Shown: positions 9,401 to 17,388, numbered from the stretch's first letter. The stretch is 35,134 bases of DNA from Pseudonocardiales bacterium (GCA_003244255.1 QHCD01000032.1:1-35134); one strand, 5' to 3'. Made by a program: numbers and translations. The notes: generated from the letters alone by a model not told the origin.

Positions 9401-10014
9401 ATCATCTCCAGGTAGACGTTGCCGGCGCCGAGGAGGTCGACCAGATCGCCGGCGGAGCGGCGGGCGCCGTCGACGTCGCCCATTCGCAGCCGGGTCTGCA
9501 CCTCACCGCCGGGGCAGCCGGTGGTGGCGATCAGCCCGGCGCCGTACTCGCCCAGCAGCTCGCGGTCGATCCGCGGCCGGTAGAAGAAGCCCTCGAGGCT
9601 TGCGAGCGAGGCCAGCCTGAACAGGTTGTGCAGGCCGGCGGCCGATTCCGCCAGCAGGGTCAGGTGGGTGTAGGCGCCGCCGCCGGAGACGTCGTCCTCG
9701 CCGCCCTGCCCCCAGCGAACCCGGGTCCGGTCGAACCGGCTGGCCGGCGCGAGGTAGGCCTCCATGCCGAGGATCGGCGTGATGCCGGCAGTGATCGCCT
9801 TCTGGTGGAAGTCGTAGGCGCCGTAGACGTTGCCGTGGTCGGTCATGGCGAGCGCGCGCATGCCGAGCCTGGCCGTCTCGGCGAACAGGTCGTCCAGCCG
9901 GGCCGCGCCGTCGAGCATGGAGTACTCGGTGTGCACGTGCAGGTGCACGAACTGCCCGCCGGTCCCCGCCGGATCGCCCTTGGCCGGGTTCGCGATGGCG
10001 GGACTGCTCGGCAC
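6397..10014 (-). CDS. dnaE: DNA polymerase III subunit alpha (replicative DnaE1)
   Basis: Catalytic subunit of the replicative polymerase, 1205 residues, as usual for actinobacterial DnaE1. An N-terminal PHP domain begins FVHLHVHTEYSMLDGAARLD, and its His residues bind metals for proofreading in actinobacterial enzymes. The palm carries PDIDLDFD, with catalytic Asp near 429 and 431, and the third Asp in LLKMDFLGLRNL near 595. Finger, helix-hairpin-helix and C-terminal OB-fold regions follow. The start is GTG 10014, preceded by GGAGG at an 8-nt spacing. The frame is open further upstream to 10203, but that part overlaps the GNAT gene and looks non-coding. The intact C-terminal OB and tau-binding part argues for DnaE1 rather than the mutasome ImuC/DnaE2. 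Confidence 0.97.
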   Translation of the reverse strand: MPSSPAIANPAKGDPAGTGGQFVHLHVHTEYSMLDGAARLDDLFAETARLGMRALAMTDHGNVYGAYDFHQKAITAGITPILGMEAYLAPASRFDRTRVRWGQGGEDDVSGGGAYTHLTLLAESAAGLHNLFRLASLASLEGFFYRPRIDRELLGEYGAGLIATTGCPGGEVQTRLRMGDVDGARRSAGDLVDLLGAGNVYLEMMDHGLPVEQRVRQDLLRLGRDLSLPLLATNDLHYTHAADARAHEVLLCVQTGKTLADPGRLRFDGEDYYVKAPQQMRTTFRELPEACDNTLLVAERIGSYAEVFAPRNLMPRFGVPDGHTEQTWLESQTQLGLARRYPGGVPADRSERASYELAMIGQMGFPGYFLVVADLIRHARENGIRVGPGRGSATGSLVSYALGITELDPIEHKLYFERFLNPERVSPPDIDLDFDERRRGDMIRYATERYGDDRVSQIITYGTIKAKQAIKDASRVLFGQPGYAIADRITKAMPRPIMGKDIALASIFDTGHARYGEAGEIRSLYAADPQVTQILDTARGLEGLKRQWGVHAAGVILSAEPLMDVIPIQRREADGAIITQFDAGPCESLGLLKMDFLGLRNLTVIDDCIRGVRANRGVDVDLSTLALDDVATYKLLARGDTLGVFQLDGGPIRALLRQMAPDTFEDIAAVNALYRPGPLAAKAHIEYADRKNNRKPLTPLHAELAEPLAEILDETYGLIVYQEQVQAIARKVAGYTLGQADLLRRAMGKKKRKELEIHAERLWEGMRERGYSRGAYQTLWDTLLPFCDYGFNKSHTAGYALVCYWTAHLKANHPAEFMAALLTSVKDDKERSAVYLGECRRMGVTVLPPDVNSSESDFAPRGADIRFGLSAVRNVGANVVASVVTTRESKGKFVDFADFLRKVEATVCNKKVVESLVKAGAFDSLGHSRRGLASVHMEAIDACLDTKRNEAVGQYDLFGNELGGAGGGSFDLTVPTGEWSKADLLAYEKDMLGLYVSDHPLLGLEHVLAGAADCSIGDLVASGGPAGTGFGSDLERSHVTVAGILSSVTPRITRGGEPWAQAVLEDLGGSIEVLFFPKTYASVGIQVATDSIVAIRGKVDRRDDALKLIAVEVSIPDVSARDRGPVVISLSTNRCTQPLIARLKEVLGTHPGATEVRLALQNGPRRTLLRLDDRLRVAPTSALMGDLKALLGPGCVATAGGGAAV

Positions 10015-10051
10015 GAACCTGACCTCCGGGACGAAGTTGCGAAGACCCTTT

Positions 10052-10621
10052 CTACTCCGCTTCGCCGACAGTCCCGCGCGCGGCGGATGGCGTGTCTGCC
10101 AGCGCCTTGCTGAAGAAGTACTCGATCGTGCCCGAGAGGTCGTGCAGTTCCCTGGTGCTCCCCGGCTGGTCGTAGCCGAGCCGACGGTAGAGCCGGTGCG
10201 CATCGGTGAACCGGGTGTCCGACCACATCACGACCGTGGTCGCACCGAGCTCGCGCGCGGCGCCCTCTACCAGCCGGACCAGCCGGCTGCCGAGGCCGTG
10301 CCGGCGCGCGGACGCGGCGACGTACAGGCTCTTCAGCTCCCGCTCGCCGGGGCCGGCCGGCTTGTTGCCGATGCAGGCGACCACGGCACCGCCCTGCGTG
10401 ACGACCCACATCACCCCGCCGGCCCGTGCGTACGCGGTGGCGGGTTCGCGCAGCCAGGTCTCCTCGGTTGCGACGTCGAGCACGCAGCCGGTGTACTCGG
10501 CGAAGCAGCCGGCGATCAGCGCGATCAGCGCGGCGGAATCGGAGTCGCGGACCGCCCGGACGACCGGTTCGCTCGCGCCGGGTTCGCTCACACCGGGTTC
10601 GCGCACACTGGGTTCGCTCAC
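10052..10621 (-). CDS. GNAT family N-acetyltransferase
   Basis: A single-domain GCN5-related acetyltransferase of 189 residues using acetyl-CoA. Motif A is visible as LKSLYVAASARRHGLGSRL (R-x-x-G-x-G type). The C-terminal part has the usual LYRRLGY strand-helix, followed by GTIEYFFSKAL. The substrate cannot be told. GTG 10621 overlaps the CPBP stop as GTGA, implying coupling. The first residues are an imperfect pentapeptide repeat ([19 protein letters not shown]) encoded by 15-nt repeats, and later GTG codons at 10606 and 10591 could also be used. Confidence 0.88.
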   Translation of the reverse strand: MSEPSVREPGVSEPGASEPVVRAVRDSDSAALIALIAGCFAEYTGCVLDVATEETWLREPATAYARAGGVMWVVTQGGAVVACIGNKPAGPGERELKSLYVAASARRHGLGSRLVRLVEGAARELGATTVVMWSDTRFTDAHRLYRRLGYDQPGSTRELHDLSGTIEYFFSKALADTPSAARGTVGEAE

Positions 10622-11424
10622 ACCTTGGCGGCCGCGAGCCTGGCCGGCGCCGGCGTCGCTCCCCGGCTGGCCGCCGCGACCAGTCGCAGATCGAGCGCGA
10701 TGTGCAGCAGCACCGGCAGCAGCAGGCTTGCCGTGCCGAGATAGACGACGGCGAGGCAGCCGCCGACCACCCCGTTGGTGAGCATCCCCGAGACGCCTTG
10801 ATAGGCATGCGCGAGAGCGGTGACCAGTGCTGCGACGACGACGGCGCGCGCCGGGGCGATACCCGGGGCGATGGCGGCGAACACGCCCAGCAGGACGCCG
10901 CGGTAGGCGAGCTCCTCGCCGAGGCCGGAGGTGACCACGAGCAGGCCGAAACGGCGCCGCTCGGAATCGTCGGTGGGGGCCAGTCGGGTGACGGCGGGCG
11001 GTCCGGACATCGCGATCGGGCGCTGCGTCGCCAGCTGGCGCAGCACTATCAGCACACCGATGCTGCCAACGACACCGAGCGCACCGACGATCGTGAACGG
11101 CGCGTGGCCGTGGCTGACGCGGGGCCAGCCGATGCCGACATCGGACAGGCGCAGGCCGGTGCCGGTACCGACGACGATCAGGGCGCCGGCGATCAGGACG
11201 CACTCCAGCGCGATCGAGCGCGAGTACCGGTGCATGCGCGCGGATCGTCCCGCAACGGATGCGGCAACGGATGCGCCAGCGGATCCGGCAGCGAGCTGGC
11301 GTTCGAACCGCCGCGCGTTCCAGGCGCCCAGCAGCGGCTGGCCCGCCACCAGGTAGCAGACCAGCACCACGCCGAGCAGCCGGGCGATACCGGTGATGGT
11401 GGCGTCGGCGCCGACGACGGTCAC
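10618..11424 (-). CDS. CPBP family intramembrane glutamic endopeptidase
   Basis: A multi-pass membrane protein of 268 residues of the CAAX protease/bacteriocin-processing (CPBP, Abi) family. The active-site set is complete: EELAYRG with Glu170, Glu171 and Arg175, then His206 (ALAHAYQG), and His241 with Asp245 (LLHIALD). Hydrophobic stretches lie near 12-33, 70-88, 110-130 and 160-245. The substrate is unknown; in this place it may simply be part of a loosely linked operon. GTG 11424 overlaps the pseudouridine synthase stop as GTGA. Confidence 0.9.
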   Translation of the reverse strand: MTVVGADATITGIARLLGVVLVCYLVAGQPLLGAWNARRFERQLAAGSAGASVAASVAGRSARMHRYSRSIALECVLIAGALIVVGTGTGLRLSDVGIGWPRVSHGHAPFTIVGALGVVGSIGVLIVLRQLATQRPIAMSGPPAVTRLAPTDDSERRRFGLLVVTSGLGEELAYRGVLLGVFAAIAPGIAPARAVVVAALVTALAHAYQGVSGMLTNGVVGGCLAVVYLGTASLLLPVLLHIALDLRLVAAASRGATPAPARLAAAKV

Positions 11425-12359
11425 GATTCCCCCCTTGCTATCCCGAGTGCGGCAGCCAGGTCGGCCGGATCGGGGCTCTGGAACAACACCCGCTCACCGG
11501 TGCGCGGGTGGTCGAAGGAAAGGCTCGCGGCGTGCAGCCACTGGCGGGCGAGGCCGAGGTGCCCGGCGAGCGTCGGGTCGGCGCCGTAGGTGAGGTCGCC
11601 GACGAGCGGGTGGCGCACGGCGGCCAGATGAACCCGGATCTGGTGGGTGCGGCCGGTCTCCAGGCCGACGTCGAGCAGCGATGCCGCCCGGAAGGCCTCG
11701 ATGGTGCGGTAGTGCGTGACGCTCGGCCGGCCGCCGGAGACGACGGCGAACCTCCAGTCGTGCGTCGGGTGCCGGTCGATAGGCGCGTCGATGGTGCCAT
11801 CGGTCGGGTCCGGGTGGCCTTGGGCGAGGGCGCGGTACCGCTTGTCGACGGCGCGTTGCCGGAAGGCCTGCTTCAGCACGGAGTAGGCGCGCTCGGACTT
11901 GGCCAGCACCATCAGGCCGGTGGTTCCTACGTCGAGGCGGTGCACGACGCCGGCCCGCTCGGGCGCGCCGCCGCTCGCAACCCGCACCCCCATCGCCGCG
12001 AGCCCGCCGGTGACGGTGGGGCCGTCCCAGCCCGGGCTCGGATGCGCGGCGACGCCGGCCGGTTTGTCGACGACGACGACGTCGTCGTCCTCGAAGCCGA
12101 TCGACAGACCGACGACGGGTGCGGGTGGTGCGGTGGCCGGTCGCTCGTCGGGCAGCTCCAGCTCGAGCCACGCGCCCGCGTGCACCCGGTCGCCCTTGCC
12201 GATCCGCGCGCCGTCGACGAGCACCGTCCCGCCGTCGACGAGAGAGGCCGCCCGGCCGCGGGAGAAGCCGAAGAGCCGCACCAGCGCGGCGTCGAGCCGG
12301 AGTCCGTCCAGACCGTCGGGGACGGGCAACGACCGGTGCGACGTCGTCGGGGAGCTCAC
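11421..12359 (-). CDS. RluA/RluD-type 23S rRNA pseudouridine synthase
   Basis: It isomerises specific uridines to pseudouridine, and by family and position next to lspA it acts on large-subunit rRNA. An S4 RNA-binding domain ([26 protein letters not shown]) occupies about residues 18-80; only its position matters here. The catalytic motif is [17 protein letters not shown] with the nucleophile Asp, followed by [14 protein letters not shown] 12359 gives 312 residues. A TTG at 12389 in the same frame adds ten residues, and neither has a clear ribosome binding site. The gene follows lspA by 75 nt. Confidence 0.92.
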   Translation of the reverse strand: MSSPTTSHRSLPVPDGLDGLRLDAALVRLFGFSRGRAASLVDGGTVLVDGARIGKGDRVHAGAWLELELPDERPATAPPAPVVGLSIGFEDDDVVVVDKPAGVAAHPSPGWDGPTVTGGLAAMGVRVASGGAPERAGVVHRLDVGTTGLMVLAKSERAYSVLKQAFRQRAVDKRYRALAQGHPDPTDGTIDAPIDRHPTHDWRFAVVSGGRPSVTHYRTIEAFRAASLLDVGLETGRTHQIRVHLAAVRHPLVGDLTYGADPTLAGHLGLARQWLHAASLSFDHPRTGERVLFQSPDPADLAAALGIARGES

Positions 12360-12434
12360 GCCGGCATCGTCGCACGGCCGGCCGTGCAAGCCCGTCGGTT
12401 GGGCACTACGACCGGCCCGTGTCGGGTGCCGGTC

Positions 12435-13055
12435 TCAGTCGGACGACGCCCGGCCGGACCGTCCGCCGGTGAACTCGACGCCGAGGAACATCAACAGCAC
12501 GGCGAGTACGCCGCCGCCGACGATCGCGGCGTCGGCGAGGTTGAAGATTGCCCAGCCGGTGCCATCAGAGGAGAACAGGCTGAGCCAGTCGACGACGGCA
12601 CCGCGCAGCGGCCCGGGAGCGCGGAACAGCCGGTCGGACAGGTTGCCCGCTGCTCCGCCCAGGATCAGCCCAAAGGCCACCGACCAGCCGCGCGAGCCGA
12701 GCCTGGAGGACACCCGCACGATCAGCACGATGATGGCCGCCGCGATCGCGCTGAAGACAACGGTCGCCCCCGCGGCGAAGGAGAAGGCCGCACCGCTGTT
12801 GCGGGTGAGCACCAGGTACACCGCGCCGCCGAGCGTTCGATCTGGCGGGCGACCGGCCAGCTTGGCCACCACGATGATCTTGCTCACGACGTCGACGATC
12901 AGCACGAGCACAGCGATCGCCAGGGTCTGCGCGGTAAGCCGCCGGTTGGGGACGGTGCGGTGCCGGTGCCGCGGCTGCTCCGGCGGCCGGTCCGTCTGCC
13001 CAGTGGATGGCCCAGTAGGTGGTCCGGTAGGTGGTCCAGTAGGCGATTTCGTCAG
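12435..13055 (-). CDS. lspA: Prolipoprotein signal peptidase (signal peptidase II), probable CTG start
   Basis: LspA cleaves lipoprotein signal peptides at the membrane. The catalytic aspartates are in GGAAGNLSDR (Asp141) and FNLADAAI (Asp175), with the conserved TRNSGAAFS before them. The first ordinary start in frame, GTG 12911, would cut the first membrane helix in half. The frame is open upstream through RRLTAQTLAIAV, which completes that helix, and through a Pro/Thr-rich cytoplasmic tail (TGPPTGPPTGPSTG). In that stretch there is no ATG, GTG or TTG. CTG at 13055 overlaps the dksA-like TGA as CTGA and has GAGGA 6 nt upstream, so I take it as the start (206 residues). If it is wrong, the gene is at least 12435-12911. 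Confidence 0.85.
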   Translation of the reverse strand: MTKSPTGPPTGPPTGPSTGQTDRPPEQPRHRHRTVPNRRLTAQTLAIAVLVLIVDVVSKIIVVAKLAGRPPDRTLGGAVYLVLTRNSGAAFSFAAGATVVFSAIAAAIIVLIVRVSSRLGSRGWSVAFGLILGGAAGNLSDRLFRAPGPLRGAVVDWLSLFSSDGTGWAIFNLADAAIVGGGVLAVLLMFLGVEFTGGRSGRASSD

Positions 13056-13996
13056 CGACGTTCCTCGCGCTGCTTGCAGGCCACGCAGAGCGTCGCGCTG
13101 GGAAACGCCTGCAGCCGCGCCTTGACGATCGGCTTTCCGCAGCTCTCACACAGCCCGTAGGTTCCGGCGTCGATGCGGTCCAGCGCGTGCTGGGTCTGGG
13201 AGAGCAGCTCGCGCCTGTTGTTAGCGAGTGACATCTCCTGCTCGCGCTCGAAGGTCTTCGTGCCGGCGTCGGCCTGGTCGTCTCCCGCGCCGTCGCTCGC
13301 GCGCTGCTGGAGGTCTTCTAGCTCGGCGAGTGACTCGGTGTACTCGGCCTGGAGTTCCAGCAACTGCTCGCCGAGACTGCGTCGCACCGCCGCGAGCTCG
13401 GCCCTGGTCCAGCCGCCGCCGCCCCGGCCGGCCTTGGCCGAGCGGGTAGCTGCCGATGCGCCCGGTGCTCTAACCGGTGCCTTCGCCGGCCGCCGGGCGG
13501 GCGCCGCCTTCGTCGCCGGTGCGCTCTTCGCTGGCGCCCTCTTCGCGGCTGTCCTGGCTGGTGCCTTCCTGGCTGGTGCCTTCCTGGCTGGTGCCTTCCT
13601 GGCTGGTGCCTTTCTGGCTGGTGCCTTTCTGGCTGGTGCCTTTCCTGCTGCTGCCTTCTTTGTCCTTGACTTGGTCGACGCTGTCTTCGTTGCCGCTGCG
13701 CTGCGTGCGCCCGACTTCGTTGCCGCTGCCGTCCTCGCAGCCGGCCGGCTCGTCGCGGTCCTCCGTGCCGCTGCACCCTTGGCGGCCGCCTTGGTTGCCG
13801 GCTTCGGCGCCGCCGGCTTCGGCAACGTCGTCTTGCCGGGCGCTGCCCGCTTCGTCTGCGCCGTCTTGGCCGGCCGGGTCGCGGCGGGCCGGGTTGTCCC
13901 CGAACGGGGCGACCCGGCCACGGACGGGCCGCCAGCCTGGCCCCTGGATTGCCTCGCCACCGTCGGCACCGCCCTCGCTCGCCTGCGGGCGCACAC
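13052..13996 (-). CDS. TraR/DksA-family zinc-finger protein with long histone H1-like tail
   Basis: The last 125 residues form a DksA/TraR-type unit: a coiled coil (ELAAVRRSLGEQLLELQAEY) and a C4 zinc finger with Cys283, Cys286, Cys304 and Cys307. Such proteins bind the RNA polymerase secondary channel. The DxxDxA tip of DksA is replaced by DQADAGTKTFERE, as in actinobacterial relatives. The first 185 residues are a low-complexity Ala/Lys/Pro/Arg tail with six KAPAR units, resembling histone H1 or the HupB tail, so non-specific DNA or RNA binding is plausible. GTG 13996 is the first possible start, and GTG 13969 or 13960 are alternatives. lspA starts within its stop codon. Confidence 0.88.
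   Translation of the reverse strand: MCARRRARAVPTVARQSRGQAGGPSVAGSPRSGTTRPAATRPAKTAQTKRAAPGKTTLPKPAAPKPATKAAAKGAAARRTATSRPAARTAAATKSGARSAAATKTASTKSRTKKAAAGKAPARKAPARKAPARKAPARKAPARKAPARTAAKRAPAKSAPATKAAPARRPAKAPVRAPGASAATRSAKAGRGGGGWTRAELAAVRRSLGEQLLELQAEYTESLAELEDLQQRASDGAGDDQADAGTKTFEREQEMSLANNRRELLSQTQHALDRIDAGTYGLCESCGKPIVKARLQAFPSATLCVACKQREERR
13561..13650. repeat. 15-bp minisatellite, six units, inside the dksA-like gene
   Basis: The unit GTGCCTTCCTGGCTG is repeated six times without gaps (units four and five carry CTTTCTG, the sixth is slightly changed). A partial unit precedes it at 13546-13560. Being a multiple of three it keeps the frame and encodes KAPAR repeats, so copy number may vary between strains. 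Confidence 0.93.
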
Positions 13997-14126
13997 GCGT
14001 GCGCCCGCCGGATACGGAGAAGATCACAAGTGGTCGCTCAGGATACGAGCCGGCCTGCCCGCTCGCCACCGGAGTCCGTTCCGACACGCCGGCGGGGAGG
14101 TGGCGGCCCGCCGCCCGGTAGCCCGG

Positions 14127-15151
14127 TCAGCCAGGATCAGGGCGCCCGGGCCGTCGATTGGTGGGCTGGGAGCGGCGGCCGGCCCCGCGCTCAGGCGTCG
14201 GCAACTGCCACCGGGCCAACCGGCCGCCGATGCTGACCGCGCGCAGCCGCCGTTCGGTCGCCTCCCGAGCCCGGCGGGTGACGACGATCAGCAGCTGGTC
14301 GCCGCGGGCGAGCCGGGTCTCGCCCCCCGGAACGAAGCTCTCGCTGCGCCGAACGACGAGCGAGAACGCCGCCCCGTCGGGGAGTCGCAGCTCATCGACG
14401 TAGATCCCGTGCAGCCGTAGACGGCGATGAATCCGCACGTACCCGCGACGTCGGCGACGGCAAACGCAAGCACCGCGTAGGACACGGTCGCGATCGGGTA
14501 GAGCCCGGCGACCGGGAGCGCGATCCGGCGCAGGGTCAGCGCACCGAGAGCGCCGATCGCGAGGCCGATCGCTGCTCCGGCGGCGAGCTCGTAGGCCACC
14601 AGCCCGGCGATGTGCAGGGGCAACGTTCCGGGATGTCCGGAGAGCGTGATCACCAGGATCACCGCTGGCGCGTCGTTGAACCCGGACTCGACCTCGAGGA
14701 TCGCTGCCAGCCGGCGCCGCGGCGGCAGTCGCCGCAGCGTCGCGAACACCGCAGCCGCATCGGTCGAGGAGACGATCGCGCCGAGCAGGATGCCCGAACG
14801 CCAGCCCACGCCGAGCACGACGACGACGATCGCCGCCGTCGCACCGACGCTGATTGCGATGCCGAGCGTCGCCAGGACCGCACCGACCGGAACGGCGCGA
14901 CGCACCGTGGACCAGTCGGTGGACAGGCCGCCTTCGGCCAGGATCAGGACCAGGGCGGACAGCCCGAGCGTGCGGGTCAGATCGGCGTTGTCGAAGCGCA
15001 CGCCGAGCCCGGCCTCGCCGACGGCGATGCCAAGGCCGAGGTAGATCAGCAGGGTGGGCAGCCCGAAGCGCGTCGAGGTCCGGACCGCGAGCACCGAGAC
15101 GAGGATCACCGCGCAGCCGAGCAGGATGCCCAGGCCGACGGCGTTGCTCAC
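14127..15151 (-). pseudogene. Decayed NhaP/CvrA-type K+/H+ antiporter gene (internal deletion and frameshift)
   Basis: From GTG 15151 (GGAG 6 nt upstream) the frame encodes the membrane part of a CPA1-type antiporter: helices with LPTLLIYLGLGIAVGE, SALVLILAEGGLSTDW, SSTDAAAVFATL and VESGFNDAPAVILV. At about 14417 (GFIAVY) homology stops in this frame. A different frame then supplies IYVDELRLPDGAAFSLVVRR and ARGDQLLIVVTRRA, the TrkA_C regulatory domain, to the stop at 14127. Normal proteins have about 150 more residues of membrane domain between these parts. The simplest reading is a deletion of several hundred bases ending out of frame near 14411-14417. The two halves cannot make a working transporter. 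Confidence 0.82.
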
Positions 15152-15232
15152 GCCGCGCTCCGCGCATTGCGGGTGAGGTGGCGGACGGCGGGGCGGCTCG
15201 GCGAGCCGGTCGTCACGGTCGGCCGCAACAGC

Positions 15233-15949
15233 TCAGGTGCTGCGCTCGCCCCGCGCCGCCGCCGCGATGGTGGCGTCGGGCCGGCACAGCGAGCACGGGG
15301 TAAAGCCGGCAGCTCGGGCGGCGGAGATCGGGAGCGCGATCGTCGTCCGGCCGAACACGTGCGTGCAAGCGGCCAGGTGATAGCGCGGCCGCTCGTCGAT
15401 CACCTGAACCTCATCGGAGAGGTCGAGCACCCGCAGGGCGTCGGTGGCTGTGGTGTCCTCGACTGCTGGCTCCCCCGGGGGATCCGGGCGATCCGCCATC
15501 CCGGCCGGTGCCGGCTCGCCGCCGGCGGGCCGGTCGGTCCCGGCATCGGATTCGGCCGGCGCCGACGGCGGCCGCAGCGCGACCGGCGGAGTGGGCGTGA
15601 TGGGCGCGGGAGGCGCCGCGGGTGCTTCAGACTTCGACGCCGGCCGGCCGGCCTCGGTTAGCTGCCGGTCCGGGTCGGCGAACCGATGCGTCGCCGTGGG
15701 CGGCGTTGGCGGTCTCTCGATCGCCGGCGCGAGGTGCGGCGCGTCGTCGTACCCCGAAAGCGCGATTGGAAGCTGCCGGGGCGCGGTCGCCGCCTCGCCG
15801 CGCCGCCGGGCTACCGACACGGCGATCAGCGCGGCAGCGAGTCCCGCCGCGCCCAGTGAGCCGAACACGAACGGATCGCTGTGCTTGGTCAGGCCGGCCA
15901 CGAGCAACCCCGCCGAGCCCAGGACGCCGAGGAGGCTGAGCACGATCAT
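15233..15949 (-). CDS. Two-TM protein with Pro-rich linker and Ada-like Cys/His C-terminus
   Basis: I do not recognise a named family. The 238 residues begin with two membrane helices (about 2-20 and 28-47), then a Pro/Ala-rich linker (about 75-165). A C-terminal block YHLAACTHVFG...AGFTPCSLCRP follows, with His191, Cys195, His197, Cys219 and Cys222. Spacing and the PCxxCRP ending resemble the zinc-binding N-domain of Ada, so metal binding is plausible, but a role is not evident. ATG 15949 is the start, with a weak GGGCGG upstream. It follows divIVA by 96 nt and may be transcribed with it. Confidence 0.75.
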   Translation of the reverse strand: MIVLSLLGVLGSAGLLVAGLTKHSDPFVFGSLGAAGLAAALIAVSVARRRGEAATAPRQLPIALSGYDDAPHLAPAIERPPTPPTATHRFADPDRQLTEAGRPASKSEAPAAPPAPITPTPPVALRPPSAPAESDAGTDRPAGGEPAPAGMADRPDPPGEPAVEDTTATDALRVLDLSDEVQVIDERPRYHLAACTHVFGRTTIALPISAARAAGFTPCSLCRPDATIAAAARGERST

Positions 15950-16045
15950 CGCGAACCGCCCGCTGCCCGCCGGCCCGGCACGCGGCAGGGCGCCCGGTCG
16001 CGGTGCGCAGAGCGCGTGCTCACCGCACCGGACCGCGCCGCGTCG

Positions 16046-17026
16046 TTAGCCCTGACTGTGCTGACCGCCCTGCCCATCGGCCCGATCGTCCCGATCACTG
16101 TCGCCGCTGTTACCGCTGCTGCCGGACTGGGCGCCGGTCTGGGTACCGGTCTGGGTACCGGTCTGGGCGCCGGTCTGGGTACCGGTCTGGGCGCCGCTGT
16201 GCGCACCGTAGCCTGTGCCGGCCGGGCGCGCCTGGCCGTGCTGCCCGGCAGCCTGCGCTGCCGGGACGGCGGCTGCGGCCGGCTGGCCGCCCGGGCGCGC
16301 CGGCGGACCACCCACCGGCTCGGCCGAGCCGTGCCGCTCGAGGTCACGCAGCTCACTCTCCAGCCAGGACTTCAGCCGGGTGCGGTAGTCGCGCTCGAAC
16401 GCGCGCAGCTCTTCGATGACCTTCTCCAGCTCGCCCTTGCGGCGGTCCAGGTTGCCCATCACGTCGCTGTGCCGTCGCTCCGCCTCGGCGGTGAGCGCCG
16501 CAGCCTTGGTTCGGGCGTCCCGCTCGAGCGTCTCGGCCCGGGTACGAGCGTCGCCGTGCAGCGAGTCGGCCTTCGTCCGGGCCTCGGTCACCAGCCGCTC
16601 GACCTCGGCGTGCGCCTCGCGACGGATCCGCTCGGACTCCGCCTTGGCCTCGGACATGTGCCTGTCCGCGGTCTCCTGCGCGAGCGTAAGCATCCGCACG
16701 GCGGCGGTGTGATCGGCCTCGCCACCGGCCGGACCAGCCGGCGCCTCTTTGGCCTCGGGTGCGGTCACGACCCCCTGCCCGCGCTCGGGGGCAGCGGGCC
16801 GGCTCGCGGCGTCGTCCGGCTGCTCCGCCCCGGCATGCGGTGTACGCGGGGTGGCGCCGTTGTGGGCCATCTGGGACTTGAGGTCGTTGTTCTCCTCGAT
16901 CAGCCGGGACAGCTCGGCCTCGATCAGGTCGAGGAACTCGTCGACCTCATCCTCGTCGTAGCCGCGCTTGCCGATCGGCGGCTTCTTGAAGGCGACGTTG
17001 TGGACGTCGGCCGGGGTCAACGGCAT
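16046..17026 (-). CDS. divIVA: DivIVA/Wag31 polar growth protein
   Basis: Cytoplasmic coiled-coil scaffold that marks cell poles and septa and directs wall growth in actinomycetes. The N-terminal lipid-binding domain is typical: [20 protein letters not shown], then [15 protein letters not shown]. After a Pro/Ala-rich linker (about 55-105) a long coiled coil runs from about 108 to 230 with regular Ala/Glu/Arg heptads. The C-terminal 90 residues are low complexity, including Q-T-G repeats from a 12-bp minisatellite. GAGGTGA lies 7 nt before the ATG. It follows yggT by 74 nt, the usual actinobacterial order. Confidence 0.96.
   Translation of the reverse strand: MPLTPADVHNVAFKKPPIGKRGYDEDEVDEFLDLIEAELSRLIEENNDLKSQMAHNGATPRTPHAGAEQPDDAASRPAAPERGQGVVTAPEAKEAPAGPAGGEADHTAAVRMLTLAQETADRHMSEAKAESERIRREAHAEVERLVTEARTKADSLHGDARTRAETLERDARTKAAALTAEAERRHSDVMGNLDRRKGELEKVIEELRAFERDYRTRLKSWLESELRDLERHGSAEPVGGPPARPGGQPAAAAVPAAQAAGQHGQARPAGTGYGAHSGAQTGTQTGAQTGTQTGTQTGAQSGSSGNSGDSDRDDRADGQGGQHSQG
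16131..16190. repeat. 12-bp minisatellite, five units, in the 3' part of divIVA
   Basis: Five contiguous 12-bp units alternate between GCGCCGGTCTGG and GTACCGGTCTGG. On the coding strand they give AQTG or TQTG tetrapeptides. A degenerate sixth unit follows at 16191. Confidence 0.93.
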
Positions 17027-17100
17027 CGGATCACCTCATGGCAGTCGGTACGGCAGCGTGGTGCAGGGCGAGCGGGTAACGCGGCTGGCGCAGAGAGCGG

Positions 17101-17388
17101 TCAACCTTGACTCGCAACCACACCCATCACGATGTAGATCGCGAAGAACAGCACAATAAACCCAAGGTCGATGCTGACGCCGCCCAACCGGAGCGGCGGG
17201 ATCAGCTTACGCAGGAGCTTCAGCGGCGGGTCGGTGGCCGAGTAGACTACCTCGAGCCCAGCGGCCATCACCCCACTCGGCCGCCAGCGCCGGGCCAGCT
17301 GCATCACCCACTCAACAACGAAACGGGCGATCAGCAGCAACAAGAAGACGAGCAGCACGAAGTACAGCGCCTGCCACACCTGGCTCAC
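17101..17388 (-). CDS. YggT family membrane protein
   Basis: A small membrane protein of 95 residues with two hydrophobic helices, ALYFVLLVFLLLLIARFVVEW near the N-terminus and LGFIVLFFAIYIVMGVV at the C-terminus, and the conserved TDPPLKLLRKLIPPLRLGG loop between them. YggT genes accompany sepF and divIVA in Gram-positive bacteria and are linked to division or envelope processes by position. The frame is open to ATG 17454, but that codon lies in a large inverted repeat with no ribosome binding site. I prefer GTG 17388, which follows a -10 box at leaderless spacing and gives the usual family length. GTG 17421 with GGGAGAGGG upstream is a second choice. Confidence 0.88.
   Translation of the reverse strand: MSQVWQALYFVLLVFLLLLIARFVVEWVMQLARRWRPSGVMAAGLEVVYSATDPPLKLLRKLIPPLRLGGVSIDLGFIVLFFAIYIVMGVVASQG

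Noticed and set aside
6997..10113. 1038-codon plus-strand open frame opposite dnaE
   Set aside because: Exact antisense shadow of dnaE with no recognisable domain and no ribosome binding site.
10015..10203. Upstream extension of the dnaE frame
   Set aside because: It lies inside the GNAT gene, looks non-coding, and GTG 10014 has a good ribosome binding site and family-like N-terminus.
13546..13650. 15-bp repeat array as a CRISPR
   Set aside because: Units are contiguous without spacers and encode an in-frame peptide repeat.
15194..15208. 6-bp GC hairpin upstream of the antiporter remnant
   Set aside because: Short stems of this kind are common by chance in GC-rich DNA and there is no T-run.
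17041..17106. TTGACC and GTTACC as a divIVA promoter
   Set aside because: Spacing of 18 nt or more and a poor -10 match; too weak to list.
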